A stretch of 56,475 nucleotides of DNA, taken from CBDBEU01 sp965204565 (lineage in GTDB: Bacteria; Pseudomonadota; Alphaproteobacteria; Rhizobiales; TMED25). This document shows, one piece after another, positions 55,889 through 56,475 of this stretch. The first letter of the stretch is position 1, and each line of letters begins with the position of its first letter. The DNA is taken from contig CBDBEU010000002.1 of the NCBI GenBank assembly GCA_965204565.1, forward strand, positions 1 to 56,475, in the 5' to 3' direction. The position numbers and the translations under genes are program-made. The notes beneath the pieces were generated by a model, which saw only the letters and a list, made by a program, of their open reading frames with translations, did not search any database and was not told the DNA's origin.

Positions 55889-56475
55889 GGGTCCGGACTC
55901 ATTATAGCCATGAGATGAGGGCTGCGGCGAGCGCGATAGCTGCCATGACGTTTTTAATGTTGCGCTCGAAGCGCGTCGCGATGCGCCGCCAGTCTTTGAG
56001 GCGGCAGAACATGCGTTCGATGATATCTCGCTCCGTGTAGATGGTCTGTCGTAGGGATATCGGCTCTTGCGGTTCTTTCGCGGCGGGATGACGGGCCCGG
56101 TCCCGCGCTCTTCAAGCCATTCGCGCAGTTTCCGGCCTTCACGGCCTTTGTCGGCGACAGGTTCGGCGGATGGCGGCATGGCCTCGATGCAGCGCTGTGC
56201 GACCTTGCAATCATGCACGTTGCCGGGCGTCGGGAGCAGGACGCAATTGACAAAAACATGGGGCGGCCCTTGTGGTCGCGGACGGTGTGGAGCCCGGTGT
56301 TGCGTCCGCCTTTGGTGCGGCCGATACCATGGGCCCCAGGGGGCCCTTTTCCGCCGCCGGCGCAGCGATGAACCTTGATGCAGGAGCTGTCGATGAACAG
56401 CCGGTCAGGCGTATCCTCGGCGCCTGCCGGAGCGCTGAAGATACCTTTCCATATAGCGCGCCCGGCCCGGCGGAC
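55889..56475 (-). mobile_element. IS5-family element B (IS427 group), running off the window
   Basis: Begins with GGGTCCGGACTCATTA after a TA at 55887-55888. About the first 80 bases nearly match element A, then diverge; the protein is a different IS427-group enzyme. The other end lies outside the window. It is in the same orientation as element A, and together they bracket hdaA, the permease gene and pgsA. Confidence 0.85.
55904..56475 (-). pseudogene. IS427-group transposase of element B, frameshifted and partial
   Basis: Minus-strand pieces in different frames: DTPDRLFIDSSCIKVHRCAG (first Asp), GIGRTKGGRNTGLHTVRDHK, then a shift near 56240 to EGRKLREWLEERGTGPVIPP and RKNRKSRYPYDR, and a shift near 56045 to ERDIIERMFCRLKDWRRIAT (Glu), ending RNIKNVMAAIALAAALISWL. 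Its N-terminus lies outside the window. At least two shifts, so inactive. Confidence 0.82.

Noticed and set aside
1..56475. CRISPR array, rRNA or tRNA genes
   Set aside because: I saw no regularly spaced direct repeats and no rRNA or complete tRNA-like sequence on either strand while reading. A covariance-model scan would be needed to exclude small RNAs.

Overview
The window reads as a chromosomal segment of a GC-rich alphaproteobacterium, most likely of the order Hyphomicrobiales (Rhizobiales). The support is gene order and family membership: lysC-ptsP-prfA-prmC-DUF4167-clpB on the left, and mfd-sdhE-recG-DUF502-SPOR protein-glmS-glmU with hdaA, an AI-2E-family permease and pgsA on the right. 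IalB, RNA-binding DUF4167 and HdaA are typical of that order. I cannot name a genus.

Layout. (1) 1-1712: the 5' end of an unidentified gene and a decayed IS1380-family element. (2) 1713-13320: a conserved housekeeping block for aspartate kinase, the nitrogen PTS enzyme I, a RodZ-like membrane protein, release factor 1 and its methylase, DUF4167 and ClpB, with one broken MOSC gene. (3) 13394-16154: a toxin-antitoxin pair with a broken toxin, an M23 peptidase cut by a second, inverted IS1380 remnant, and the tail of a macrodomain gene. (4) 16212-19495: intact ppk2 and PilZ genes, then a broken alpha/beta hydrolase and a broken hemerythrin. (5) 19507-24297: a wholly decayed minus-strand respiratory operon (cytochrome c oxidase subunit I, heme O synthase, SCO, a cytochrome b / ferredoxin / hydrogenase-type Fe-S fusion and a companion protein). 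(6) 24507-28876: a P2-like tail module reduced to fragments and fused to pieces of RidA and PfkB genes. (7) 29152-31434: one intact, AT-richer multi-pass membrane protein of glycosyltransferase type. (8) 31690-33236: two nested IS5-family remnants. (9) 33298-40026: IalB, an oligopeptide-type binding protein, an acyl-CoA synthetase pseudogene split by another IS5 remnant, and a decayed PleD-like regulator. (10) 40040-56475: the conserved mfd-to-pgsA block, invaded twice by IS5-family elements.

The main biological message is selective decay. Every core gene (replication control, repair, translation termination, cell-wall precursor and phospholipid synthesis, proteostasis) is open over its full family length. 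Almost every accessory gene carries frameshifts, stops, truncations or insertions. No transposase in the window is intact. Because long core genes such as mfd (1186 aa), clpB (869 aa) and ptsP (754 aa) have no frameshifts, sequencing error is a poor general explanation. The pattern fits a lineage that went through insertion-sequence expansion and is now losing accessory functions such as an alternative respiratory chain, c-di-GMP synthesis, a prophage and nitrogen/oxygen sensing proteins.

Working connections among surviving genes: glmU and glmS supply UDP-GlcNAc. Mfd and RecG act in repair. HdaA restrains DnaA. PtsP feeds the regulatory phosphotransfer chain. Ppk2 links polyphosphate and nucleotide pools. 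Functions are assigned from recognisable motifs and family knowledge; no database search was run.
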